NCBI GenBank assembly: GCA_001795335.1
Contig: MGOK01000142.1
Span: 7,721 to 23,610, forward strand
Origin: Chloroflexi bacterium RBG_19FT_COMBO_55_16
GTDB lineage: Bacteria > Chloroflexota > Anaerolineae > Anaerolineales > UBA4823
Length of the DNA stretch: 15,890 nt
Direction: 5' to 3'
Positions 1 through 7,373 of this stretch are shown here, piece by piece. The notes under the pieces are model-generated. The model saw only the letters and a program-made list of their open reading frames with translations, was not told where the DNA came from and did not search any database. Position 1 is the stretch's first letter. Each line of letters starts with the position of its first letter. A program made the translations under genes and the position numbers.

Positions 1-358
1 TCATGTAATGAAAGGCCGCCCAAAGCAGGAGACACGACAGCAGCACGACCAGGAAACGGGCTGCGCCAACTTTGTAGCCAAAGAAGTGGATCACCCCCGC
101 CAGGAGAACTGTGAAGAGCGGGGGCTGGTCGCTCCATATCTCACTGTATAGAGAATACTCGCGCTCCACCAACATGGCTTTCATAAGTTCCATGCCCTCA
201 TCGGTGGAAAATTCAAACCTGGTGCGGGAGGGGAAGAAAAAAACCACGATCAACAGGAACGCCAGCGGTACTGCCAGCTGCCAGAAACTGGATTTCCTTG
301 CCATCCCCATCAGCTGCTTAGCCAGGAGCGGAGGTTCGCCTCCCTTACTTTCTGCCAT
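1..358 (-). CDS. ArnT/PMT-like (GT39-type) membrane glycosyltransferase, N-terminal part
   Basis: The first 119 codons of a minus-strand gene are visible; its 3' end lies beyond base 1. After a short polar leader there is a strongly hydrophobic segment (about residues 23-40), then the string FEFSTDEGMELMKAM, then WSDQPPLFTVLLAGVIHFFG and a second hydrophobic stretch. An acidic DE pair just after the first membrane helix, followed by a DQPPL-type motif at the next helix, is the usual N-terminal layout of dolichyl-phosphate-mannose or ArnT-like glycosyltransferases, where the acidic pair is the catalytic site facing outside. Such enzymes move sugars from lipid carriers onto protein or lipid. 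The ATG at 356-358 is chosen because it directly follows an extended -10 box and gives the complete first helix; no Shine-Dalgarno is visible, so the mRNA may be leaderless. Substrate cannot be told. Confidence 0.72.
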   Translation of the reverse strand, partial: MAESKGGEPPLLAKQLMGMARKSSFWQLAVPLAFLLIVVFFFPSRTRFEFSTDEGMELMKAMLVEREYSLYSEIWSDQPPLFTVLLAGVIHFFGYKVGAARFLVVLLSCLLLWAAFHYM

Positions 359-365
359 ATTTGCG

Positions 366-374
366 ATTATACCA
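366..374 (-). promoter_or_regulatory. Extended -10 promoter for the GT39-type gene
   Basis: On the minus strand TGGTATAAT occupies 374-366, a perfect TATAAT (371-366) preceded by the TGn extension. No convincing -35 is seen. The expected start point, about 359-360, falls only one or two bases before the ATG at 358, which suggests a leaderless transcript. The 107 bp between the upstream M20 gene and this start hold nothing else that I recognise. Confidence 0.6.
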
Positions 375-465
375 ACGACCAAGTATGGCAAACCAAAGAC
401 CTCGCAGATCTACCAACAGACCTTAGAAGTCTCGATGAATTCATCCGCCTTAGCAGCTTCCTAAT

Positions 466-1641
466 TTAACCTCTCAGGAATTCCGCTGCCGCCGATGCCA
501 TCAAGGCTGCTGCTGGCGGCAAGACTTCTTCGTCGAAATCGAAGCGCGGGTGATGGTGAGCAGCGTTCAGACCTTTGCCGGTATTGGCCGAACCGATCAG
601 GAAGTAACACCCCGGGATGTCTTGCATCATCTCAGCCATATCCTCCGAGATCATGCTACTTTCGGTGGTGTCCACTATACTACCTGGCAAGAGTTTCGCC
701 GCTACGGCCTGTATTCGCTGCGCTACCCCGGCGTCATTGACCACTGCTGGTGTCAGCGGCTGCACCACCACCTCTACCTGGCAACCCATGGCCTGCGCTA
801 CACCCGTCACCACCTGGGTTAAGCGCTCCAGCACCAGGGCGCGCACCTGCGGCTCGAAGGTGCGGATCGTGCCTTTCATATCGACCGTGGAGGGGATCAC
901 ATTGAAAGCCTCGCCCCCCTTGACGGAGGTAACCGAGATCACTGCCGATTTCAGCGGGGCAACGTTGCGGGCGACGATGCTCTGCAAGGCGGTGATGATC
1001 TGGGCCGCCGCCAGAAGCGGATCGATCGCCAGGTGGGGTGCGGCGCCATGCCCGCCGCGTCCGCTGATCCGTAGCTGAAACAGCTCGCCAGCAGCCATCA
1101 GCGGCCCTGCGGGAACGCCCAGCCAGCCGGCAGGCTTTTCATTCCACAGGTGCAAGGCCAGCGAGACGTCAGGCCTTGGGCTCTCCAGAACGCCGTCGGC
1201 GATCATCGCCTGCGCTCCGCCCAGGCCCTCCTCTGCTGGCTGAAAGACGAACTTAACCATGCCGGCCAGCGATCCACGTTGGGCTTCCAGTAAGCGCGCC
1301 ACAGTCAGCCCGATGGCAGTGTGCCCATCATGCCCGCAAGCGTGCATCACACCCGGTCTTTCAGAACTATATTCGGCCCCGGTTTCCTCCTGGATCGGCA
1401 AAGCGTCCATATCGAAGCGCAACAGCACCACCGGGCCCGGGCGCACTCCCTCCAGCAAGGCCACCACACCGGTCTTACCAACCCCGGTAGTCACCTCCAA
1501 CCCCAGCTGGTTCAGCTCGCGCGCCACGATCCCCGCCGTACGCACTTCCTGGAATCCCAGCTCCGGGTGACGGTGGAAATCCCGCCGCCATTGGCGTGTA
1601 AATTCAAATAGGTCGTACGCCTCTTTCAAGAAGTCAAACAT
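466..1641 (-). CDS. M20D family metal-dependent amidohydrolase (hippurate / N-acyl-amino-acid hydrolase type)
   Basis: A 391-residue protein, the usual length for M20D amidohydrolases, which release amino acids or amines from N-acyl conjugates using a two-metal centre in the cytoplasm. Visible in order: RFDMDALP (Asp about 77), HACGHDGH (about 100-107, with the Cys and His metal ligands), FQPAEEG (general base and ligand Glu about 137-138), ALHLW (His about 164), the dimerisation lid domain with GRGGHGAAPH, and a C-terminal His cluster HHHPRF (about 362). All expected catalytic residues are present. A TTG at 1653 in frame would add four residues, but the ATG at 1639-1641 has GGAG six bases upstream and is preferred. 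The gene follows the PIG-L gene after 76 bp containing a heptad repeat array. The true acyl substrate cannot be assigned. Confidence 0.9.
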   Translation of the reverse strand: MFDFLKEAYDLFEFTRQWRRDFHRHPELGFQEVRTAGIVARELNQLGLEVTTGVGKTGVVALLEGVRPGPVVLLRFDMDALPIQEETGAEYSSERPGVMHACGHDGHTAIGLTVARLLEAQRGSLAGMVKFVFQPAEEGLGGAQAMIADGVLESPRPDVSLALHLWNEKPAGWLGVPAGPLMAAGELFQLRISGRGGHGAAPHLAIDPLLAAAQIITALQSIVARNVAPLKSAVISVTSVKGGEAFNVIPSTVDMKGTIRTFEPQVRALVLERLTQVVTGVAQAMGCQVEVVVQPLTPAVVNDAGVAQRIQAVAAKLLPGSIVDTTESSMISEDMAEMMQDIPGCYFLIGSANTGKGLNAAHHHPRFDFDEEVLPPAAALMASAAAEFLRG

Positions 1642-1657
1642 CTCTATCTCCAAGGCT

Positions 1658-1720
1658 AAAAGGGTGAAGGAGGAAAATGATAGGAGTCTTCATCCTTGCC
1701 CCTTCCGCCTTCATCATTCA
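1658..1720. repeat. Intergenic heptad array with an orientation switch (nine 7-bp units)
   Basis: Sixty-three bases divide into nine consecutive 7-mers. On the plus strand the first four are purine-rich (for example TGAAGGA, GGAAAAT) and the last five are of the complementary kind (for example TCCTTGC, CCCTTCC, GCCTTCA). The consensus is roughly NCCTTCN on one arm and its complement NGAAGGN on the other, so the array can fold back on itself. The last unit, 1714-1720, contains the stop codon of the PIG-L gene. Period 7 is seen directly; membership of a repeat family with the other arrays in this window is inference. Confidence 0.6.
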
Positions 1721-2449
1721 ACCTAGCACCAGGCGTTTGAAGTACTCCTCATAGCGTGGGTTCTCCGGCGTACTGTCCGGCGTATGCCGGGCCCGCATCC
1801 GCTCAGCCAGCGCCTGCGGGTCGCCGATCTGACTCTTATGCTCGAAAAGGGCGCAGATCTTCGTCTCCCAGTACGCACTCACATCCAGAGTTACGTTTGG
1901 TTCCTTAGGAGCCGAAACCCATACCTCGCGCACAATATGCGGTTCCAGGTTCTCGTCGCGCCACAGCTCTACGAAATTGAGATGGTCGCGCGCCGCCGGG
2001 AAGACCGCGTCCAGCGTCGCCTGGCCCGCCGCACGGTGGTCAGGGTGATTCAGAAGAGTCTCGCGCACATATTGATTAGTCGGGTCGCAGGTGACCAGCA
2101 CATCGGGCTGTTCCTGGCGGATCAGGCGCGTGATGTCCCGCCGCAACTTGAGATCAGCCACCAGGTAACCATCGGCGTAATCCAGAAAGCGCACCTGATT
2201 CACGCCTAACACCGCCGCCGCAGCCAGCTGTTCGGCCTGGCGCACAGAACAGAGCTGTTCTGGGAGCAGGCTGCGGTCTTTTGTGCCTTTATCGCCACAG
2301 GTCAGCAGGCAATATGAAACCTGGTGCCCGAAGGATGTCCAGCGGGCGATACTGGCTCCGCAAAAGAACTCTGGGTCATCCGGATGGGCGAGCACTACCA
2401 GAATATGTTGAGGGTTCTCCCATTGATCAGGCGGGATTGTATCGCTCAT
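1718..2449 (-). CDS. PIG-L (LmbE-like) zinc deacetylase
   Basis: A 243-residue protein of the PIG-L/LmbE fold, cytoplasmic zinc enzymes that remove acetyl groups from N-acetylglucosamine-type conjugates such as thiol precursors or glycolipid intermediates. Residues 21-25 are AHPDD, the signature loop with the metal His and the catalytic Asp, followed by PEFFCG; residues 134-138 are NHPDH, supplying the third metal ligand. Length is typical. Its ATG overlaps the stop codon of the upstream ricT gene by four bases (ATGA at 2446-2449), so the two are probably translationally coupled. Bacillithiol- or mycothiol-type deacetylases belong to this family, but nothing else here points to a thiol pathway, so the substrate stays open. 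The Tyr/Glu-rich C-terminus (NPRYEEYFKRLVLG) is the common family ending. Confidence 0.9.
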   Translation of the reverse strand: MSDTIPPDQWENPQHILVVLAHPDDPEFFCGASIARWTSFGHQVSYCLLTCGDKGTKDRSLLPEQLCSVRQAEQLAAAAVLGVNQVRFLDYADGYLVADLKLRRDITRLIRQEQPDVLVTCDPTNQYVRETLLNHPDHRAAGQATLDAVFPAARDHLNFVELWRDENLEPHIVREVWVSAPKEPNVTLDVSAYWETKICALFEHKSQIGDPQALAERMRARHTPDSTPENPRYEEYFKRLVLG

Positions 2450-3363
2450 TGGGATTGCTTACCGCAGTCGCAGTTACCCCCCTCATGTTTATCACATGGT
2501 GCTTCCGATTTCCGTCGCAATGCTTCGAGCTCGTCCCAGGGCTGTAGATCCAGGCGAGCAAATTCCTGAATGCCGGTCTCATCCAACTCAACCACGGCGA
2601 TATCTCTCAAGGGAAAAACATCCACTACTTTACCTTCCCCTTGGGGTGTGACCACGCGCTTACCGCGCTTCGGGAGCTGCTTGCGGGCTTCGACATACTG
2701 TTCGTACTCGTAGACCAGGCAACAACGCAAGCGACCGCACATGCCGGTGATCTCAGACGGCGTCAAGGAGATACCCTGCTCCTTAGCCATCTTGATCGAG
2801 ATCGGGCTGAATTCGCTCAGAAACATCGAGCAGCAGCGGTTCTCCAAACCACAGGCGCCCATCCCGCCCAACAGCTTGGCCACGTCGCGCGGTCCGATCT
2901 GGCGCATCTCGACTCTGGAGCGCGTGTAAACGCGCTGGATCGCGTTGCGCAGCGCTCGCAAGTCTACCTTCTCCTCGGTCTCCGTGCTGTACAGGAATGA
3001 CAGGCGCGACCCGTCAAACGCGTATTCTGCGGTGACGATTTTCACGCCCTTCAGCTTTAATTCCGCGGCTTTGGCGCGGCAATTGATCATTGCCTCCAGC
3101 TCTTTCTGTTGCCACAATTGCCGCATCAGCAAGTCGCGCGGCGTGGCTCTGCGCTGGATCGGCTTCCAGTTACCATCTTGCGGCGATTGGGAGTCTTCCA
3201 CGACTTGCACTACTTCTCCCAACTGGCGCCCGCGGCTGGTATCTACCACAGCAAAATCGCCAGCCTTTAAGTCGCGAAAGTTGCTGGCGTCAAAATGGTA
3301 AATTTTGCCCACTTTCTGAAAACGGATACCGACAATATAAGATTGCATACTTATGATTAACAT
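2446..3363 (-). CDS. ricT: PSP1-domain protein of the RicT (YaaT) type
   Basis: A 305-residue protein. Residues 7-60 (YIVGIRFQKVGKIYHFD, then GDFAVVDTSRGRQLGEVV) and the following region match the PSP1 C-terminal domain. The diagnostic Cys set is intact: C171 in GACGLENRCC, C177/C178, C209 in GMCGRLRCC, C214/C215. In Bacillus, RicT works with RicA and RicF as an Fe-S-containing Y-complex that affects RNase Y cleavage and cell fate; that is family knowledge. The extra C-terminal tail holds three more cysteines (290, 298, 300) in DKHEGGNCDCG, which the core does not need. Neither the ATG at 3363 nor the one five codons later has a clear Shine-Dalgarno; the longer form is given. A 17-bp palindrome covers the start codon. 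No ricA or ricF partner is visible nearby. Follows mrp by 101 bp. Confidence 0.85.
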   Translation of the reverse strand: MLIISMQSYIVGIRFQKVGKIYHFDASNFRDLKAGDFAVVDTSRGRQLGEVVQVVEDSQSPQDGNWKPIQRRATPRDLLMRQLWQQKELEAMINCRAKAAELKLKGVKIVTAEYAFDGSRLSFLYSTETEEKVDLRALRNAIQRVYTRSRVEMRQIGPRDVAKLLGGMGACGLENRCCSMFLSEFSPISIKMAKEQGISLTPSEITGMCGRLRCCLVYEYEQYVEARKQLPKRGKRVVTPQGEGKVVDVFPLRDIAVVELDETGIQEFARLDLQPWDELEALRRKSEAPCDKHEGGNCDCGKQSQ

Positions 3364-3374
3364 CCCGGATGTTA
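3358..3374. promoter_or_regulatory. Perfect 17-bp palindrome over the ricT start codon
   Basis: TAACATCCCGGATGTTA has 8-bp arms about a single central base, and the ricT start codon (3361-3363) lies inside it. It could be an operator, or an RNA hairpin that hides the start codon. The perfect symmetry is seen; any function is inference. Confidence 0.4.
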
Positions 3375-3413
3375 TAAACGGAGAGGAAACACCTCAATTC
3401 TACCTGATCTCCG

Positions 3414-3440
3414 GGTATAAATTCCAGATCACGATGTCAA
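3414..3440 (-). promoter_or_regulatory. Possible promoter for ricT and the genes after it
   Basis: On the minus strand a perfect TTGACA (3440-3435) is followed after 15 bp by TATACC (3419-3414), a four-of-six match to the -10 box. The spacing is short and the -10 weak. It would make ricT, PIG-L and the M20 gene partly independent of the nuo-mrp transcript. Confidence 0.35.
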
Positions 3441-3464
3441 AATTTCGGGAAGTTGTAACTAACC

Positions 3465-4553
3465 TCACCCAATCATATTAATCGGAATGAAATCGCTCTT
3501 CTGCATGGCAGCCACGCTGATCTTGGCGGCGATATCGCTAGCGATTGAACGGAGGGCTATTGCCACCGGGGACTCCGGCGCGCTGACTACCACCGGCACC
3601 CCCGAGTCACCGCCTTCCCGCACCGCAGCATCCATCGGGATCGCTCCAATGAAGGCCACTCCGCTCTCCTGCGCCAGGCGTTGGCCACCTCCCGAGCCGA
3701 ACACGTCCATGCGCGTCCCGTCTGGTAATTCCAGGAAGCTCATATTTTCAACCACGCCGAAGATAGGCACGTCTAGCTGGCGGAACATCTCCAGGCCGCG
3801 CCGGGCATCGTCCAGCGAGACCTGCTGGGGCAGAGTCACGATGATGCCGCCGCTCAATGGCAGGGACTGCGCCAGGCTTAAGGCTGCATCGCCCGTTCCC
3901 GGGGGCAAATCTACCACCAGGTAATCCAACTCACCCCACTCTACATCGCTCAGGAACTGGCGGATGGCCGAATGCAGCATTGGGCCGCGCCAGATCAGAG
4001 GTTGGTCAGGGGGGACCAGGAAGCCGATCGACATCATCTTGACGCCATAAGCCTCGGCCGGGGAGAGCTTCTCCGTGCCTTGGGGGGGCAGGCGCTGCAC
4101 CCCCATCATGGTTGGGACATTCGGCCCGTAAATATCGGCGTCCAGCAACCCAACCCGCGCCCCGCTGCGCGCCAGCTCCACCGCCACATTGACAGCCACG
4201 GTGGTTTTGCCTACGCCGCCTTTCCCGGAAGCGACAGCGATGGCATTGCGGATGGGCAGCCGCAACAACCCGCGCGACCGCCCGTCGCTCGGCACATCGG
4301 CGTCGAGCTTCACTTCGACAGAAGAAACTCCTGGTAACGCTTCCACCGCCTGGCGCGCCTCGCGCTCGATCTGCGTCCGCAATGGGCAGGCGGGGGTGGT
4401 CAACATTACAGTGAAACTGATCCTGTCGCCCTCGATTTTCAGGTCGCGGATCATGTTCAGGCTCACCAGATCCCGGTGTAACTCCGGTTCCTGCACCTTG
4501 CTTAACGCAGCCATTACCGCTTCCTGGCTCACTTTACCTTTATTATTAAACAT
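3465..4553 (-). CDS. mrp: Mrp/NBP35-type P-loop ATPase, Fe-S cluster carrier family
   Basis: A 362-residue protein with the standard two-part Mrp layout: an N-terminal MIP18/DUF59 domain (about 8-85, with VQEPEL and TTPACPL) and a MinD-like ATPase with the deviant Walker [10 protein letters not shown] (110-118), LDADIYGPN (137-144), and [10 protein letters not shown] (213-222). Family members bind and pass on iron-sulfur clusters to apoproteins such as NuoI-type subunits. A distinctive loss is visible: the C-terminal CxxC that bridges a cluster between two subunits, normally just after ENMS, is absent; the local string is [15 protein letters not shown]. Cys56 in the N-terminal domain remains. 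Start ATG 4551-4553 has GAGGAAGG six bases upstream. It sits 44 bp after the two-CxxC gene and close behind nuoI. Confidence 0.92.
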   Translation of the reverse strand: MFNNKGKVSQEAVMAALSKVQEPELHRDLVSLNMIRDLKIEGDRISFTVMLTTPACPLRTQIEREARQAVEALPGVSSVEVKLDADVPSDGRSRGLLRLPIRNAIAVASGKGGVGKTTVAVNVAVELARSGARVGLLDADIYGPNVPTMMGVQRLPPQGTEKLSPAEAYGVKMMSIGFLVPPDQPLIWRGPMLHSAIRQFLSDVEWGELDYLVVDLPPGTGDAALSLAQSLPLSGGIIVTLPQQVSLDDARRGLEMFRQLDVPIFGVVENMSFLELPDGTRMDVFGSGGGQRLAQESGVAFIGAIPMDAAVREGGDSGVPVVVSAPESPVAIALRSIASDIAAKISVAAMQKSDFIPINMIG

Positions 4554-4597
4554 TCAGAACCTTCCTCGAAACCTATCCAAATTTTCCTTTAAAAACA

Positions 4598-4933
4598 TTA
4601 ACCTGCGAGAGGTCGGTCTCGCTCTAAATACGCTGCGATCTCCTGCTTCGCCTGGTTAAACAGATCTACCAGGGCCTGATCCTCGCCGCGGAAACGGCGT
4701 ACTACCTGGCGGGCGCATTGCGTACAACCTCGCAGCGCCCGGAAAGAATTGGCATGGCAGGAGGTACACCTGGCCAGGCGGATCATCAACAGGACAAACG
4801 CCAAGCACTGCTGGCTGGTCGCTTCTGAGCCAGTCACCGCCTCGACTAGTTGGCACCAAGCTTCCCCACGCAACTCTGCCAAGGTCGGGATTACGCGCAG
4901 CGGAAACAAGAATTCCGTATCGCTGTTATACAT
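4598..4933 (-). CDS. Unrecognised small protein with two CxxC motifs, coupled to nuoI
   Basis: I do not recognise this family. It has 111 residues, with no signal peptide and no convincing membrane helix; the stretch LAFVLLMIRLA (about 44-54) is only mildly hydrophobic. The core is CTSCH (56-60) and, nine residues later, CTQC (70-73), a spacing that could hold zinc or an Fe-S cluster; two more Cys are at 27 and 43. The C-terminus is charged and helical. The ATG at 4931-4933 overlaps the nuoI stop by eight bases, which argues for a real, coupled gene; the reading frame further upstream is only the other frame of nuoI. Codon use looks like its neighbours. Position between nuoI and mrp suggests a role in cluster loading or assembly of the complex I arm, as inference. 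A c-type heme is unlikely because nothing would export it. Confidence 0.72.
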   Translation of the reverse strand: MYNSDTEFLFPLRVIPTLAELRGEAWCQLVEAVTGSEATSQQCLAFVLLMIRLARCTSCHANSFRALRGCTQCARQVVRRFRGEDQALVDLFNQAKQEIAAYLERDRPLAG

Positions 4934-5555
4934 TGCCAGCCGCGGCTTTCTTGGCTGCCTTGGCAGCTTCGGCCGCGGCGCGCGCGGCTTCCTCGCGGGC
5001 GTAGTTCTGCGGGCGGATAGAGGCATAATACGAGGCCGGCCTGGAGAGCTTTTCCTTATCGTAAATGTTCTGGCTGTGCCGGTCGTACACCGAGATCTCG
5101 TAATCGTGGTCCATCTTGATGGCATCGAACGGGCAATACTCGGCGCAGAAACCGCAGTTCATGCAGATATCCACGTCGATGAAGAACTTTTCCGGTTCTG
5201 GGACCGGCCGGCCAGTTTTCGGGTCGTTGGTGCGAACAATCCAGATACATTGCGGCGGGCAGACCTTGGCGCAGATGCCGCACGATGTGCAGCGATCGTG
5301 CTTCTCCCCGTTTTCGTCCACCTCATAGATCAGGAAAGGGATGAAGCGAAACTCCTCCGGCACGGGCAGCTTTTCCTCCGGGTACTGCACGGTGAAGATG
5401 CCGCGCGCCTTAGAGCTCTGCCGGTTGGCAATGCCCTCCGCGCTGTAATAGCGCCGCTTCCCCAGCCAGCGGATGTCCTCCAGATAGGTATCGATGAAGT
5501 GCCTCAGGGTGATGCTCAACCCCTTGACGAGTCCCTTGCCAAACATTCCATCCAT
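4926..5555 (-). CDS. nuoI: NADH-quinone oxidoreductase subunit I (two 4Fe-4S clusters)
   Basis: A 209-residue protein carrying clusters N6a and N6b of respiratory complex I, which pass electrons toward NuoB. Two ferredoxin motifs are complete: CTSCGICAKVCP (Cys 89, 92, 95, 99) and CMNCGFCAEYCP (Cys 131, 134, 137, 141). The N-terminal amphipathic part (about 8-30) is the usual membrane-side helix. After residue 185 there is a low-complexity tail of Ala, Lys, Glu and Arg, longer than in the short homologues. The ATG at 5555 has GGAG eight bases upstream; an internal ATG three codons on is less well placed. It lies 58 bp after nuoCD and overlaps the next gene. This is cytoplasmic-side peripheral protein in the quinone module. 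Confidence 0.96.
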   Translation of the reverse strand: MDGMFGKGLVKGLSITLRHFIDTYLEDIRWLGKRRYYSAEGIANRQSSKARGIFTVQYPEEKLPVPEEFRFIPFLIYEVDENGEKHDRCTSCGICAKVCPPQCIWIVRTNDPKTGRPVPEPEKFFIDVDICMNCGFCAEYCPFDAIKMDHDYEISVYDRHSQNIYDKEKLSRPASYYASIRPQNYAREEAARAAAEAAKAAKKAAAGNV

Positions 5556-5613
5556 AAGTGTAACTCCGTTCGAGCCTTCAGGGGTCTTCCTGGATCTTCG
5601 AAGGCTAAAGAGA

Positions 5614-7359
5614 TCAGCGGTCTGTTTCTCCCAATACGATATCGATCGACCCTAGGATGGCGACCACATCGGCAATTTTGTTGCCTTTGCACATCTCGCC
5701 CAGGGCTGTCAGGTTGATAAAGGATGGCGCCCGCACATGGTAGCGCCACGGGTTGGGCTTGCCGTTGGAGACCACGTAAAAGCCCAGCTCGCCCTTCGGC
5801 CCATCCACACGCCCATAGGCCTCGCCGGCTGGGACGCGTACCTGGTATTGCGGCTTGCCTTCCTGGATCGGCCCCTCCGGCATGTTAATCAGCACCTGTT
5901 CCAGGATGCGCAGGCTCTGGCGGATCTCGTCCAGGCGGATCAAATAGCGGTCGTAAATATCTCCGTGGTAACGCACCGCTACATCGAAATCGAAGCGGTC
6001 GTAAATGCTATAGGGGTCCGCCCGGCGGACATCATACGGTACACCCGAAGCGCGCAACACCGGCCCTACGGCTGAATAAGCGATCGCCTGTTCGGAGGTC
6101 AAAACGCCCACCCCCTCGGCGCGCGCCCGAATGATTTCGTTTTGGGTTAAGAAGGTATCCAGTTCGTCGATCTTGCGCGGCAATCGCCTGAAGACCAACT
6201 CACGCACCTTATCGAAAGTGCCCTCCGGCAGATCGCGCGCCACGCCGCCGAAACGATAGTAGTTGCACATCATACGCGAGCCGCTCACCGCTTCGAAAAT
6301 ATCCAGGATCAGCTCGCGCTCTTCGAAGGTATACAGGACGGGTGTGAAGTAAGCGCCCAGATCATTGAGCAGAAAACCAATCGCTGCCAGGTGGTTGACA
6401 ATCCGGGTCAGCTCCGCCATCATCACGCGGATATATTCAGCCCGTTCGGGAGGTTTGACCCCCATCAATTTTTCAACAGCCAGGACATAACCGAAGTTGT
6501 TGCTCATCGAGTTGAAGTAATCCAGGCGGTCGGTGAAGGGGATATTCATCAAGAATGTATTGCGCTCGCCGATCTTTTCGTGGTTGCGGTGCAGGTAGCC
6601 CATCACCGGCTCCAGGTCGATGATCGTCTCGCCCTCCAGGCGAACAACCATGCGGAACACGCCATGCGTGGAGGGGTGCTGCGGTCCAAGGTTGACTATG
6701 AGTTGGTCGGTAGCCAGGGCTGTTTCGCTCACCGGCTGCTCCAGCTTGGCGACGCCGGCATACACCGCCGCCTCACCCACTGGCGTCCACTTCTCCGGGT
6801 TGAAGCCGGCTGGATAGTCCACGTTCTTGTAAAAGGGGTTCTTGTCCTCCGCCCGGTAAACATTCCCTTCCGGCCAGCGGCTTTTGAAGGGTTTGCCTTC
6901 CTCTTCAAAAAAAGCCTCCTTCCAATCCTTGCGCAACGGGTGGCCGGCAAAACCTTCCCACATCAGGATGCGCTTCAGGTTGGGATGGCCGGCGAAACGG
7001 ATGCCAAGCAGGTCATAGGCTTCTCGTTCCTGGAAATCTGCCCCTGGATAGACCGGCACCAACGAAGGTAACACCGGTTCCTCGCGCGGCACCTGCGTCT
7101 TGAAAACCAAGGCTGGCCCGCCGGTGGATCGGTAAGCATGGTAGACCACCTCCAGCTTGCCTTCCGGCAGGTAATCGACGCCGGTCACCGAGGACAGGAA
7201 ATCGTAACCCATTTCGTCCCGTAAGGCAGTGGCGAACTCGATCAGGTTCTCAGCTTGGACGATATAGCCTGCGTAGCCCTTGCGCGTATCCGGGGTGACG
7301 ATCTCCGGGAAGCGCAGTTCCAGGGCGCTCTTTTCTTGGACGAGTGTCTGTTCGCTCAT
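5614..7359 (-). CDS. nuoCD: Fused NADH-quinone oxidoreductase subunits C and D
   Basis: One 581-residue chain joins two complex I subunits. The N-terminal third is NuoC (30 kDa type): [15 protein letters not shown], then [22 protein letters not shown] and GHPLRKD. A linker of about 60 residues leads to NuoD (49 kDa type): [13 protein letters not shown], with the quinone-site His, [26 protein letters not shown], and the C-terminal [12 protein letters not shown]. The Ni-binding cysteines of the related hydrogenases are absent, as expected for NuoD. The frame continues open upstream to 7632, but that part is the other frame of nuoB; the ATG at 7357-7359 has GGAG eight bases upstream and begins the NuoC homology. 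It starts 14 bp after nuoB. The fusion is known in other phyla, and both halves look complete. Confidence 0.95.
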   Translation of the reverse strand: MSEQTLVQEKSALELRFPEIVTPDTRKGYAGYIVQAENLIEFATALRDEMGYDFLSSVTGVDYLPEGKLEVVYHAYRSTGGPALVFKTQVPREEPVLPSLVPVYPGADFQEREAYDLLGIRFAGHPNLKRILMWEGFAGHPLRKDWKEAFFEEEGKPFKSRWPEGNVYRAEDKNPFYKNVDYPAGFNPEKWTPVGEAAVYAGVAKLEQPVSETALATDQLIVNLGPQHPSTHGVFRMVVRLEGETIIDLEPVMGYLHRNHEKIGERNTFLMNIPFTDRLDYFNSMSNNFGYVLAVEKLMGVKPPERAEYIRVMMAELTRIVNHLAAIGFLLNDLGAYFTPVLYTFEERELILDIFEAVSGSRMMCNYYRFGGVARDLPEGTFDKVRELVFRRLPRKIDELDTFLTQNEIIRARAEGVGVLTSEQAIAYSAVGPVLRASGVPYDVRRADPYSIYDRFDFDVAVRYHGDIYDRYLIRLDEIRQSLRILEQVLINMPEGPIQEGKPQYQVRVPAGEAYGRVDGPKGELGFYVVSNGKPNPWRYHVRAPSFINLTALGEMCKGNKIADVVAILGSIDIVLGETDR

Positions 7360-7373
7360 CGGTTGGCTCCGTT

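Noticed and set aside
4598..4933. CxxCH as a c-type heme site
   Set aside because: The protein has no signal peptide or membrane anchor, so it would not reach the heme-attachment machinery; a zinc or Fe-S site is more likely.
4934..5125. Upstream extension of the two-CxxC gene
   Set aside because: This part is the alternative frame of the nuoI tail and is rich in Arg, Thr and Pro; the ATG at 4933 gives a compact coupled gene.
6500..6720. NuoD part of nuoCD as a [NiFe]-hydrogenase large subunit
   Set aside because: The paired CxxC motifs that hold nickel are absent, and the quinone-site HPSTHG motif of NuoD is present.
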